A DNA stretch of 37,047 nt from Chthoniobacterales bacterium. GTDB lineage: Bacteria; Verrucomicrobiota; Verrucomicrobiia; Chthoniobacterales; UBA10450. The notes beneath the pieces were generated by a model. That model did not search any database and was not told the DNA's origin. It was given only the letters and a program-made list of their open reading frames with translations. Made by a program: the position numbers and the translations under genes. Where the stretch lies: the NCBI GenBank assembly GCA_035274845.1, contig DATENU010000023.1, positions 1 through 37,047 on the forward strand, given 5' to 3'. Below, piece after piece: positions 1 to 8,000 of the stretch (its first letter is position 1; each line of letters begins with the position of its first letter).

Positions 1-84
1 CCCTTTGCCATCCAGCACACAAAACCGGTGTCGCTTCTCTCCCAGATCCAAGCCGATAGTTTTTTGCTTCTTTTCTTGCTTCAT
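1..84 (-). CDS. IS110-family transposase, N-terminal fragment (runs off window)
   Basis: The ATG at 84-82 opens a frame whose first residues include IGLDLGEKRHRFCVLDGKG. This is the classic start of IS110/IS1111 DEDD transposases, where the first Asp of the RuvC-like catalytic domain lies in the GLDLG strand. Only 28 residues are inside the window, so the gene is cut by the edge rather than visibly broken. No strong ribosome binding site precedes the start. The matching C-terminal end of a transposase of the same family and strand is at the opposite edge (36888-37046). Confidence 0.8.
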   Translation of the reverse strand, partial: MKQEKKQKTIGLDLGEKRHRFCVLDGKG

Positions 85-125
85 AGGCGTCGAGTTTACC
101 CGAGCGCGCAACGCTCAGGCTCTCG

Positions 126-137
126 CCGCCTTCTCAT
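126..137 (-). repeat. Left subterminal inverted repeat of the IS1111-type element
   Basis: On the minus strand this reads ATGAGAAGGCGG. Its exact reverse complement follows the transposase 3' end at 36757-36768. Twelve of twelve bases match, in the orientation expected for the two ends of one IS type. Confidence 0.75.
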
Positions 138-152
138 CTAATCTGGTTAGGT
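138..152 (-). other. attC fragment (R'' side) interrupted by the IS
   Basis: On the minus strand this reads ACCTAAC followed by CAGATTAG and then the IS repeat. ACCTAAC fits the R'' core consensus RYYYAAC and contains the stop codon of the preceding cassette gene (147-149), which is typical of cassettes. Only about 9 to 15 bases of the attC survive before the element. The complementary attC portion flanks the IS 3' end at 36637-36756. Confidence 0.65.
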
Positions 153-707
153 CTTTTTGGCCGGTTCATGAATGACTTTGAGTTGTGGCGCGTAGGAGCG
201 CACAACGTGCTCGAATGCGGGAAGTGACTTTTCGAACGTCGCTTTATCGCGCGCCGTGAGAATAAAATAGTCTATGTAGCCCTTGAAGAAGAAATAGGTT
301 CGGGCGTCGTACTGGCCCCGCTGGTCTGGACCGAAGTGATAGACCTCACCAATGAGTCCCCCAATGTTTGTCTTGATCGACGGCTTCTTTACCGGATGAA
401 TGGTTGAGCCCTCTTTCTGAAAGAGGGCGACATCATTCTTCATCGCATCGCTCGGCGTCTGTACACCTGGCTTCTTGTAGAAGTCGGTATAGATGATGAC
501 GCCGGACTCGGGCCAATGCGCATTGGCGGGGTGGAACACCGCGCCGACTTTCTCCTTCGCAGCGTCGCCCGAGTCCATCACCCAAGCTTTCGGCGCCTCT
601 AGAAAATAGGCGTGATCTTTTCCGTAGACGAATCCGCCGGCGCCCGATTGGGCGCTGGCGGATGAGCAAACGATTGCGAGTCCGGAGATGAAAAGGGCGC
701 GCTGCAT
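147..707 (-). CDS. Secreted hypothetical protein carried on a gene cassette
   Basis: The protein has 186 residues and an N-terminal signal peptide (hydrophobic stretch about residues 4-15, probable cleavage after SSASA near residue 19). The mature part is soluble, mixed alpha/beta, with no motif I recognise. It resembles small exported proteins with a PsbP-like or DUF1795-like shape (FYKKPG, RTYFFFKGYIDYFILTA), but that is only an impression. The start codon lies 3 bp after the R' core of an attC (711-717), and the stop codon TAA is inside the R'' core of the next attC. The gene is therefore a complete integron cassette. It is on the same strand as the DUF2513 cassette, as expected for a shared array. 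Confidence 0.75.
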   Translation of the reverse strand: MQRALFISGLAIVCSSASAQSGAGGFVYGKDHAYFLEAPKAWVMDSGDAAKEKVGAVFHPANAHWPESGVIIYTDFYKKPGVQTPSDAMKNDVALFQKEGSTIHPVKKPSIKTNIGGLIGEVYHFGPDQRGQYDARTYFFFKGYIDYFILTARDKATFEKSLPAFEHVVRSYAPQLKVIHEPAKKT

Positions 708-710
708 AGA

Positions 711-832
711 CCTAACGAGAATAAGATGAGCGACGGCGGACGAGACCGCCTGTGGCTCGGAGTGGAAGCGTGGAAGTCATCTGAAATGTGAACACACAGC
801 GGTCCGCCGTTCGCTCCATCGCGTGGTTAGAC
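711..832 (-). other. attC recombination site between two gene cassettes
   Basis: The site is about 122 bp. On the minus strand it opens with GTCTAAC (R'', 832-826) and closes with GTTAGGT (R', 717-711), fitting RYYYAAC and GTTRRRY. Between them are imperfect inverted arms: GATGGAGCGAACGGCGGACC on one side, and the complement of GATGAGCGACGGCGGACGAG on the other. The few mismatches and unpaired bases between the arms are what an integrase reads on folded single-stranded attC. The central loop holds ATTTCAGATGACT, which recurs in the attC-like site at the right edge (36703-36715). Length and layout resemble long attC sites of chromosomal integrons. Confidence 0.75.
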
Positions 833-847
833 CTTTGGCCGGCATTC

Positions 848-1210
848 TCACGCATCACTGTCCCGAATCCCAAGCTTTTCTTTAATGTAGTGCGTGAGCA
901 GAGTCTTAAGGACCGGAAACGTAAGAGAGACGCCTGCAGTGACTGCCTTCTTGCGAATGCTTTTCCAAGCGGATTCATTTCGGGCGGCGTCCAAAAATTC
1001 ATGGCCGTCCCATGTGAGCCGTAAGACGGCAGTGCCCCTGGGGTAGCCGGTGTGGTCTGGCAGAATCGAGCCATCGACAAGCTTCGCTTCCACCAGCAGC
1101 GCCGAATGATAGACTTGTTGATCCTCGGTCCACTCTGACAAGTCTGGTTTTGGCTCCTCGCCTTCGTACAACAGAAGAAGCGAGCGAATAAGGTTCATGT
1201 CGCGCTTCAT
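848..1210 (-). CDS. DUF2513 family protein, gene cassette
   Basis: The 120-residue protein begins MKRDMNLIRSLLL and continues with the pattern of DUF2513: YHSALLVEAKLVDG, then RLTWDGHEFLDAARNESAWK. This is a small cytoplasmic winged-helix-like family of unknown function, frequent in prophages and other mobile DNA. No signal peptide or membrane segment is present. The start codon is 13 bp downstream of a GTTAGAC core (1230-1224), and the stop codon is 15 bp before the R'' core of the attC at 832. It is the first cassette in the array as seen here. Its molecular role is unknown. Confidence 0.85.
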   Translation of the reverse strand: MKRDMNLIRSLLLLYEGEEPKPDLSEWTEDQQVYHSALLVEAKLVDGSILPDHTGYPRGTAVLRLTWDGHEFLDAARNESAWKSIRKKAVTAGVSLTFPVLKTLLTHYIKEKLGIRDSDA

Positions 1211-1223
1211 GCGAAATGCTTCC

Positions 1224-1325
1224 GAGGTCTAACGAGAAGTAGATTGGGAAACCCCGTCTTTAAAGGCGGGATTTTCCGATCTATCACGGTTGCATTGAGG
1301 TCGGAAAGTTTCCAAACTGGGGAGC
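1224..1325 (-). other. Presumed attI (or truncated attC) between intI stub and first cassette
   Basis: On the minus strand a GTTAGAC core (1230-1224) is preceded by ATCTACTTCTC, close to the flank of R' in the attC at 711-832 (ATCTTATTCTC). The rest of the gap up to the integrase stub matches no attC arm. It contains an imperfect palindrome at 1247-1277. Position between a divergent integrase start and the first cassette is where attI belongs. The attC-like flank allows the alternative that a preceding cassette was deleted, leaving half an attC. No clear Pc promoter can be named. Confidence 0.45.
1247..1277. repeat. Imperfect palindrome in the presumed attI region
   Basis: The arms are GGAAACCCCGTCTTT and AAAGGCGGGATTTTCC, a near-perfect inverted repeat centred on TTTAAA. 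The hairpin resembles those near ends of IS200/IS605-type elements, but no transposase or second end is present. It may equally be a structural or regulatory part of the integron platform. Confidence 0.6.
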
Positions 1326-1457
1326 ATGCCCCAGAACGTACCGGCCTGCCCCGGGCCCGACAAGCCGAAACTCCTCGACGAAGTCCGCGACGTGATCCGG
1401 CGGAAGCTTTCTTTGATCGATGGAGGAGTCGCGGCACCAAGGCCCCTCCCACATTAA
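1326..1457 (+). pseudogene. intI: Integron integrase (intI) N-terminal stub
   Basis: The ATG at 1326, with GGGGAG directly upstream, opens a 43-codon frame ending at TAA 1455-1457. Residues 12-24 (KPKLLDEVRDVIR) match the N-terminal helix of integron-type tyrosine recombinases. In full proteins this is followed by a motif like HYSxRTExxYxxWI that binds the core site. Here the sequence diverges right after RRK (about 1404), and none of the catalytic Arg, His or Tyr boxes exist. The rest has been deleted, and the DUF167 gene begins 5 bp later on the opposite strand. Divergent orientation to the cassettes supports the identification. The match is short, so a different tyrosine recombinase remnant is possible. 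Confidence 0.55.
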
Positions 1458-1461
1458 CAAT

Positions 1462-1689
1462 TCAAATCGCATCAATCCGGACCCACTTCATTCTTCCAGA
1501 TACGCCGCTCATAATTGAGACGGCAGATTTCGGGCAGGCGAAATGATGGGCTATTAGAGCTACGAGTTCCTGATTGGCTTTCCCATCGACAGGAGGCGAT
1601 GTCAGTTGGGCGAGCCACGGGCCTTCCGCGGCTGCCGTTAGCAGGCTGATTCGAGCGTTAGGTTTTACTTTAACCTGAACAGTCTTCAT
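1462..1689 (-). CDS. DUF167 (YggU/UPF0235) family protein
   Basis: The 75-residue protein has the family signature almost intact: VKVKPNAR at the N-terminus, SPPVDGKANQELVALIAHHF in the middle, then KSAVSIMSGVSGRMKWVRI. The family is small, widespread and of unsettled function. Length is near the lower end of the family. Its 3' end abuts the integrase stub, so the deletion that removed intI probably ended just beyond this gene. No attC core is convincing on either side (GTTAGGT at 1660-1666 lies inside the coding frame), so it is more likely chromosomal than a cassette. Confidence 0.88.
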   Translation of the reverse strand: MKTVQVKVKPNARISLLTAAAEGPWLAQLTSPPVDGKANQELVALIAHHFACPKSAVSIMSGVSGRMKWVRIDAI

Positions 1690-1721
1690 TTGAGCGGAAG
1701 TGATCAGGCGCCGAGGCCGCG

Positions 1722-4103
1722 CTAGAGGGTGTTCTTCTTTTCGAGCTCGGCCAGGAAGGCAGCGTATTTCTGGGTGGCGGGGTGATTGGGGCCGAGGGCT
1801 TTGCGGGCGGTGTCGGCGGCGCGTTTGGCCAGTTGCTTTGCTTCGGGAAGTTTGTTTTCGCGCGCGAGGTTGCCAGCGAGATCGAAGCAGGCATCGAGCG
1901 TGAGGAGATGCTCGCGGCCGAGAACTTTTTCGGCCAGCTCCAGGACCTTGCGGTATTCCGGTTCGGCTTCGGGGAATCGGTTTTGGTTGAAGAGCGCGTT
2001 CGCCAGGCCGCGCCGGCTCCGGATTGTGGTCACGTCCTCGGGCCCTAAGGCTTTCGTAGCGACCTGGACCAGCTCGCGGAACATCGCTTCGGCTTCGGCG
2101 TAGTTCTTATCTCCCATCAACGCGTTGCCCAGGCTGTTCCGGTTGATCAGCGTGTTTGGGTGTGCCGGCCCGAGAACTCTTTCTTCGAGCGTGATAACTT
2201 CGCGATATTCAGCGGCAGCTTCCGCGTGTTTGCCCTGGGCCTGCAAGGCGTTGGCCAGACCTGAGCGCGCAGACAAGGTGTCGGGATGTTCCGGGCCGAG
2301 GACCTTCTGTTCGAGACCAACGAGCGTCCGATAATCGGTCTCCGCTTCGGCGAATTTCCCCTGGCTCATCAGGACTTTGTCGAGACGGAGCCGGCTGACC
2401 AGGGTGTCGGGATGTTCTGGGCCGAGGATCTTTTCTTCGAGCCGGATTACATCGCGCAGGTTTAACTCGGCTTCCGCAAACTTCCCCTGATGATCGAGCG
2501 CGTAGGCAAAGCTGCCGCGGCTCCGTAGGGTATCGGGGTGCTCGGGACCGAGCACCTTGTTCTCGAGGTCGATCACCTGCTGATATTCGCTGGCCGCCTC
2601 CGCGTGTTTGCCCTGCCGGTCGAGGGTCAGGGCAATATTGTTCCGCGTCTTCAAGGTGTCGGGATGCTCGGGACCGAGCACTTTTTCTCGGATGGCGAGA
2701 ATGCGGCGATGCTCCGCTTCCGCTTCGGCGGGTTTGCCTCCGTTATCGAGCGTAATGGCTAGGCCGTTCCTGACCAGCAACGTATCGGGGTGCTCGGGAC
2801 CGAGGACCTTTTCGAAATTAGCCAGGAGCGCGCGCAAGCTGGCGATGGCTTCATTGTATTTGCCCTGGCGATATTGCGCATAAGCGACGCGCGCCCGGCT
2901 GCGGAGCGTATCGGGTTGCTCGGGGCCCAGCGCCTGCCCGCGGGTTTCGGCCGCCGCGCGCATGACGTCTTCCGCTTCGCGGTAGGCGCCTTGTTCCATG
3001 AGCAAATCGCCGATGGCGTGCTGGATGTCGGCCCATTGGGTTGGGTTGCCCTGGCGGTCGGTTAATTTTTCCGCGGCCCGGAAATATTCCATCGCGGTCT
3101 TGAATTGAACGCGCTTTTGCGCGGAGAAACCGGCGAGCTGATATGCCTGGACGATTTCCCCGGGCTTGGTTGAGGCGTTCTTTTGCAGTTCTTCTACCGC
3201 CTGCAAAGCGAGCCGCTCCGCTCCGAGGTAATCCTTGGCGACATACGCGGCGTTGGCCTTCTCGTAGGTGGACGCATCCGGTGCGCGTTGCAGACTGATG
3301 GCGACATCGGGCAGCTTTTGCTGAAGGACTTTCGAGTCGACGCCGAGTTCCTTACTCAAAGCGTCGTAGACCTTTTCCTGGACGACCGCCGGATTATCTT
3401 CGGGCCGCGATTGCCGGACTTCGGCTTCGACGCGCGGATACTTCAGGATGCCTTCGCGCAGCTTGGTCATCTCCGAGCTCATGTTCACCATCGCCTGCTG
3501 AGCTTCGACGACGCGCTTGTTGGTTTCGCGCTGGTTATAAAGAAGCCAAACGCCGAGGCCGACGCTGATCACCAGGAGAATGGCGACGCCGGCCGCCCAT
3601 TGTTTCACGCCGCGCCGCAACCGGATAAGGTCGCCGCGCAACTTCAGGACGCTGGCCTCCAATCCTTCCCGCGTGGTTAGCGGATGGAAAAGATGCGCGT
3701 CCGATTGCAACCGTTGGCGATAAGCCGCCTGGAGCGCTCGCAATTCGTCCGGTTCTCCTTCGCAGGCGTCGACAGGGAAAGTCTCGTCGATGAAAAGGTA
3801 CCAGACTTTTTTGCCCTTCTTCCGCGCGTAAAGAGCTTCATATTGGGTGTAACTGACGCGGCCGAACTCCGGATCGGGTTCGGGGGGCTCGGCGCCGTAG
3901 CATTTGCCGACGATCTGGAGCACGCCTTTGCATTGATCGATCTGTTGGCGAAGCATCCCGCGCAGGTCGCCGGTTTCGGTGCCGAAAATGTCCTGCCAGA
4001 TTGGCTGGTAACCGAGAAAGGTGAGGGTGTTGGCGGCCAGCTGACGGCCACTCCGCAGCTCGCGACTGACGGCGGAGATAAAAATCAACGGGAGCGATGC
4101 CAC
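1722..4103 (-). CDS. DUF4062 - transmembrane - TPR repeat protein
   Basis: I use the GTG at 4103, just before the DUF4062 domain, giving 793 residues. The open frame extends to 4538, but that part overlaps the divergent gene at 4215 and reads as arginine-rich noise. Residues 5-100 are a TIR-like DUF4062 domain (IFISAVSRELRSGRQLAANT, DQCKGVLQIVGKCYG, YTQYEALYARK). One membrane helix spans about residues 170-189. From about 390 to 780 there are ten 42-residue kinesin-light-chain-type TPR units, each with a linker like LGPEHPDTL; five linkers are identical. DUF4062 usually sits on NLR/STAND-type proteins, but no NTPase domain is present here. A membrane-anchored signalling or conflict role is inference. 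Confidence 0.82.
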   Translation of the reverse strand: MASLPLIFISAVSRELRSGRQLAANTLTFLGYQPIWQDIFGTETGDLRGMLRQQIDQCKGVLQIVGKCYGAEPPEPDPEFGRVSYTQYEALYARKKGKKVWYLFIDETFPVDACEGEPDELRALQAAYRQRLQSDAHLFHPLTTREGLEASVLKLRGDLIRLRRGVKQWAAGVAILLVISVGLGVWLLYNQRETNKRVVEAQQAMVNMSSEMTKLREGILKYPRVEAEVRQSRPEDNPAVVQEKVYDALSKELGVDSKVLQQKLPDVAISLQRAPDASTYEKANAAYVAKDYLGAERLALQAVEELQKNASTKPGEIVQAYQLAGFSAQKRVQFKTAMEYFRAAEKLTDRQGNPTQWADIQHAIGDLLMEQGAYREAEDVMRAAAETRGQALGPEQPDTLRSRARVAYAQYRQGKYNEAIASLRALLANFEKVLGPEHPDTLLVRNGLAITLDNGGKPAEAEAEHRRILAIREKVLGPEHPDTLKTRNNIALTLDRQGKHAEAASEYQQVIDLENKVLGPEHPDTLRSRGSFAYALDHQGKFAEAELNLRDVIRLEEKILGPEHPDTLVSRLRLDKVLMSQGKFAEAETDYRTLVGLEQKVLGPEHPDTLSARSGLANALQAQGKHAEAAAEYREVITLEERVLGPAHPNTLINRNSLGNALMGDKNYAEAEAMFRELVQVATKALGPEDVTTIRSRRGLANALFNQNRFPEAEPEYRKVLELAEKVLGREHLLTLDACFDLAGNLARENKLPEAKQLAKRAADTARKALGPNHPATQKYAAFLAELEKKNTL

Positions 4104-4174
4104 AGGCCGGTAATAGCATTCGGCTTCCCGCTGGCAAGGGGGATGTGCGGGCGGCGCCTCAGTAGAAATCCAGC

Positions 4175-4203
4175 TTGTAACGGAATTTCCGGCGAGGTAT
4201 AAA
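4175..4203 (+). promoter_or_regulatory. Possible sigma-70-type promoter for the exported protein gene at 4215
   Basis: TTGTAA (4175-4180) and TATAAA (4198-4203) are separated by 17 bp. Transcription would start about 4210, leaving almost no leader before the ATG at 4215. The AAAGGA at 4201-4206 would then not be in the mRNA. Either the transcript is nearly leaderless or the true promoter lies upstream. Confidence 0.35.
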
Positions 4204-4214
4204 GGACGCCGCCC

Positions 4215-4688
4215 ATGAAAACGTTCATCATCAAAGCTTCCTGTGTTCTCACCGTCTGCGCGTTTCTGTCCGGTGCGTCGGTCGCCCGGGCCCAAATCCC
4301 GTATCTTCCGAGTGTGGGGTTCGGGGGCAGCCATGCGGAAACCGTGGTGGCGGCGGCGCTGGTGGCGACCGTCATTTATGCGGTTGCGCAACATCAAGCG
4401 ACGGAACACCAGCGGCAGTTGGCCGAGCAGCGGGCCCAGCGGTCCTACGCGCACATGTCGGCCCAGCGTAAGGCGAACATGAAAGCGAAGAAGGTTCGCT
4501 ACATCGCGGTCGACACCGAACGCGGCCAGAAGACTCACCCGAAGGCAAAAAAGACGGTGATGATTTACGACACCCAGACGAACCGGGTAGCGAGCAACGT
4601 TGCTTACGACGTGGAAAAAACGCCGTCGGTCGGCAGCACGGCAAAGATCGATAATTACTCAGCGGAATACGTCGGCTCGGGAATGTAA
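4215..4688 (+). CDS. Exported hypothetical protein
   Basis: The protein has 157 residues with a clear signal peptide (MKTFIIKASCVLTVCAFLSG, cleavage after VARA, about residue 26). A short hydrophobic stretch follows (AETVVAAALVATVIYAVAQ, about 41-59), possibly a second membrane segment or a glycine-zipper-like insertion. A basic Gln/Arg-rich helix comes next (62-90), and the C-terminal part includes KKTVMIYDTQTNRVASNVAYD. It recalls small periplasmic proteins of unknown function and I recognise no family. It is divergent from the DUF4062-TPR gene with about 110 bp between them, so the two may share a control region. Confidence 0.75.
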   Translation: MKTFIIKASCVLTVCAFLSGASVARAQIPYLPSVGFGGSHAETVVAAALVATVIYAVAQHQATEHQRQLAEQRAQRSYAHMSAQRKANMKAKKVRYIAVDTERGQKTHPKAKKTVMIYDTQTNRVASNVAYDVEKTPSVGSTAKIDNYSAEYVGSGM

Positions 4689-5023
4689 GCTGGGCGGCTG
4701 ATTATTAGGTGGCAAGCGGAGCGCTTGCCCTACAACGTCTTGACGCAGGATAATTCTGCGTAGCTGCCGCGCTTCTTGGCTTCAAGGCCTCGTCGCGGGC
4801 CAGGCTGTCACAGATGGTCAAAGTGACGGAAATGTAATGTGAAAACGCGGTCCGGGGCGGAACCAATCCCCGTTTTCTCCGCGAATTAATTATTGTCCTG
4901 CATCGGCGTCGCGTTCGCGGCCGAGTTGGCGGCACCGCACCATCCCATGACGAATCATTTTTCGATGATCGATCCTCGCGCTGCCCGTCCATCCGAAAGC
5001 GGGAGCATGAAAAAGAGGTCCGC
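4689..5023 (+). other. Intergenic region: palindromes, no gene
   Basis: This 335-bp gap holds no convincing gene. A perfect hairpin lies at 4711-4729. An operator-like inverted repeat ACGCAG-n7-CTGCGT lies at 4743-4761, partly overlapping TTGACG (4740-4745). A GTCAC...GTGAC pair follows near 4808-4828. An A/T-rich patch GAATTAATTATTGT (about 4880-4895) could hold a -10 element for the secreted protein at 5024, but no matching -35 is clear. The function of these sites is not known. Confidence 0.4.
4711..4729. repeat. Gene-end palindrome (hairpin)
   Basis: GGCAAGCG and CGCTTGCC form an 8-bp perfect stem around a 3-nt loop, 22 bp after the stop codon of the exported protein gene. There is no T-tract, so it is REP-like rather than a standard intrinsic terminator. 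Confidence 0.6.
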
Positions 5024-8000
5024 ATGAAAAAAACTTCGTCCAATCAATCCGGCATCTTCATCCTGCGATCGGTCGCGGTATGCTGTTGCTTCGCCATTTC
5101 CGCGCTCCTGGGTTTCCTGGCTTTCGCCGCCGATCCTCCCGAGGGCAGCATCGGCCCTTCCGGACCCGACCTTACCTGGAACGGAACTGCCTCGGGAGTT
5201 CCGCCAACGGGTGGCGGAGAAGACTCCTGCGATGAGGGGACCAATTGCGATAGCTTCAAATTGACGATCACGGGGACACCGGCGGATTGGGCGGCGGCGA
5301 ACAAGGTGGTGCACGTCCAGATCAACTGGTCGGCTGCCTCGGCGGACTACGACATGTATGTCCACAAAGGGACGCTCGAGGGACCGATTGTTGCCACTTC
5401 CGGCGCCGGAGGCACCACCCAGGAGCAGGTTGATCTCGACCCCCGCCGAAGCAGTATCGGGACGGGCGATTTCGTGGTCCACGTCGTCTATTTCGCGGCC
5501 ACCAGCGCCAATCAATATTCCGGTACCGCGGCTCTGGCCCCGGCATCGCCGTTGCCGGCCCCGGCGCCAGTCGCGAGCGGATTGCCGCCGCGTTTTGAAA
5601 ACTTTAATCCGCCGGCAGCCGGTCCGAACACGCTCGGCCGCAGCTCGGGCGAGCCTTCGATCGGCGTTGGTCTGCCAATCGCCGGCCACCCGGAAGGCCG
5701 GGCGATGTTTCAATCGGATGTCCAGACTCTGCGCGTGACTTTCAACGGCGCTTGCGCCACTCCGCGCGCTTTGTGGGAGAACAGACCGGCGCCGACTTCG
5801 CAGGAAGATTTCGATCCGATTCTCTACACCGATTTCCAGACGGGACGCACGATCGTGCACCTTTTGTCCTTTGCCGCCAACGTGATCGTGGGCGAGTCCT
5901 CGTTCACCGACAGCCCGCCGTCACCGGCTAATGACGGCGATATTTGGACGCCGAGCAACGGAGCTGGAATAGCGTCGGGCGTCGACCATCAAACGGTCGG
6001 CGGCGGTCCCTATCATCTGCCGCTGGTTGGGCCTCCCGGAAATCCGCATGCCGTTTACTATTGTTCGCAGGCTCTCGTCGACGCGAACTGTGCGCGGAGC
6101 GATGACGGCGGGATCAACTACGGCCCGTCGGTGGTGATTTATACGAGTCAATGCGGGACGTTGCATGGCCATGTGAAAGTAGCGCCGGATGGAACTGTCT
6201 ACGTTCCGAACCGGGGCTGCGGCGGCGAGCAGGCGGTCGTTGCTTCGGAAGACAACGGTCTCACCTGGCAAGTTCGCAAAGTCCCGGCGAGCGCCGCGGG
6301 CGGCAGCGATCCATCCGTCGGCATTGGTGACGGAGGACGACTTTACTTTGGTTATGCGGATGGCGATACGACCGCGGCGATCAGTGTTTCGAACGACCGT
6401 GGCCTTACCTGGAGCGCTCCTTTGGATGTCGGGGCCGCATTTGGAATCAACAACGTCGTCTTCCCGGAAGTTGTTGCGGGCGACAACGATCGCGCGGCCT
6501 TTGCTTTTCTTGGAACCCCGACAGCGGGCGGGTTGCAGGGACCGAGATTCACGGGCATCTGGCATCTTTATGTTGCGACCACGTATGATGGCGGCGCGAC
6601 CTGGTCGACCGTCGATGCGACGCCCAACGACGCGGTGCAGCGCGGCTGCATCTGGCTGGCGGGTGGGGCGAATGTTTGCCGGAACCTTCTCGATTTCATG
6701 GATGTGCAAATCGACCATGAAGGGCGAATCCTGGTCGCTTACGCCGACGGATGCAGCGGCGGAGAATGTGTCCAGGCGCCACCGAACGCGACCGGCAATT
6801 CCTACACGGCTCTCGCGGCGATCGCGCGGCAAACCGGTGGGCGCAGGCTCCTGAGCGCTTTCGATTCGCCCGGGGTGGCTGCGCCCGGGACCCCGCTTGT
6901 CAGCGTGACGCGGAACGCCAGCGCAGTGCATTTATCGTGGTCGGAGGCCGATGACGGTGGCTCCGACATCACCGGATATGATGTTTTGCGCTCCACTTCG
7001 CCTGGCACGGAAACCTTGCTGGCGTCAGTTCCCGCAGATCAACTCCACTACGACGACACGACTGCGACGGACCAGGGCTCGACCTATTATTACAAGGTGG
7101 TAGCGACCAATGCCCAGGGGTCGTCGTGCGGGGATAACGAAGTGACGGCGCGCTACGTCGGCGACCCCCTCACGCCCACCGGTTTCATCGTGGCGACCGA
7201 TCCGACGGCGGAAGTAGGGCCGCCGGCCGCGAATCCGGATTTGGACATTCAATCTCTCTCCATCTCCGAGCCCGCCACGGGTCCCAACGCCGGATTGCTC
7301 GTCTTCAATCTCAAGATGACGGACCTCAGTCTCATTCCACCGAGCCGGCGCTGGAGAATCATCTGGAATTCTCCCTCTTCGTCCGGCGGCCAATTTTACG
7401 TCGGAATGACTTCCGATAACACGGGCGCGATTTCGTTCGAATACGGGATCGTCACGACCGGAGTGATCGGGTTGGTGCTGGCCGATCCGAATACGACCGC
7501 AGTCGGAGAACCGGATGCCGCCAGCTACACACCTGACGGACTGATCACTATCGCCATCCAGAAGAAACTCGTCGGTAATCCCCGGCGGGGCGATTTGCTC
7601 GGGGGCTTTTCGGTCCGGACCTATCCCGATACCACCACCAAGGTTCGCCTGACCAATGCCATCGACAGTACTGCCAACGCCAACGCGAACGACACGACGG
7701 CCAACGCGGCCATCTATGTCGTAGCAGGTTCCCAGGCAGCCACGCTCCAGAACATTTCGACGCGGGCCCAGGTCGGCACGGGCGGGAATGTCTTGATCGG
7801 CGGATTCATCATCACTGGCACCGAGCCGAAGAAAGTTATTGTCCGCGGGCGGGGCCCGTCGCTTTCCGGTTTTGGGATCGCGGATCCGCTCCACGATCCG
7901 ACGATCGAACTTTTCAACGCCTTGAGCGGGATCGCCGCGAATGATGACTGGCAAGTCAACCAACAAGACGAAATTATCGCGACCGGACTCGCGCCGGAGA

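Larger units (their letters stand above)
1..137 (-). mobile_element. IS110-family (IS1111-type) insertion sequence, 5' part
   Basis: This is the left part of an insertion sequence that runs off the window. It holds the first 28 codons of a DEDD transposase (84 down to 1), a short 5' non-coding stretch (85-125) and a 12-bp subterminal inverted repeat (126-137). The repeat is an exact inverse match to 36757-36768 beside the transposase 3' end at the other edge. Subterminal rather than terminal repeats, together with a short 5' and a longer 3' non-coding region, fit the IS1111 subgroup. The element end lies a few bases beyond 137 and abuts an attC fragment. Whether the two edge fragments are one element or two copies cannot be settled here. 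Confidence 0.8.

Noticed and set aside
712..1080. Minus-strand frame of 122 codons containing an AMERTADR-like peptide
   Set aside because: It is the translation of the attC site and of the DUF2513 gene in another frame. Peptides of this kind arise from the conserved attC arms and are not proteins.
1653..1670. GTTAGGT core near the DUF167 start, considered as another attC end
   Set aside because: It falls inside the conserved KPNAR codons of DUF167 and has no partner arm.
1780..2940. 126-bp periodic repeat considered as a CRISPR or tandem satellite
   Set aside because: The period equals 42 codons of the TPR unit in an open frame. There are no spacers and no cas genes.
4104..4538. N-terminal extension of the DUF4062-TPR frame
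   Set aside because: It overlaps the divergent exported-protein gene, is Arg/His-rich and lacks domain character. The GTG at 4103 sits directly before the conserved domain.
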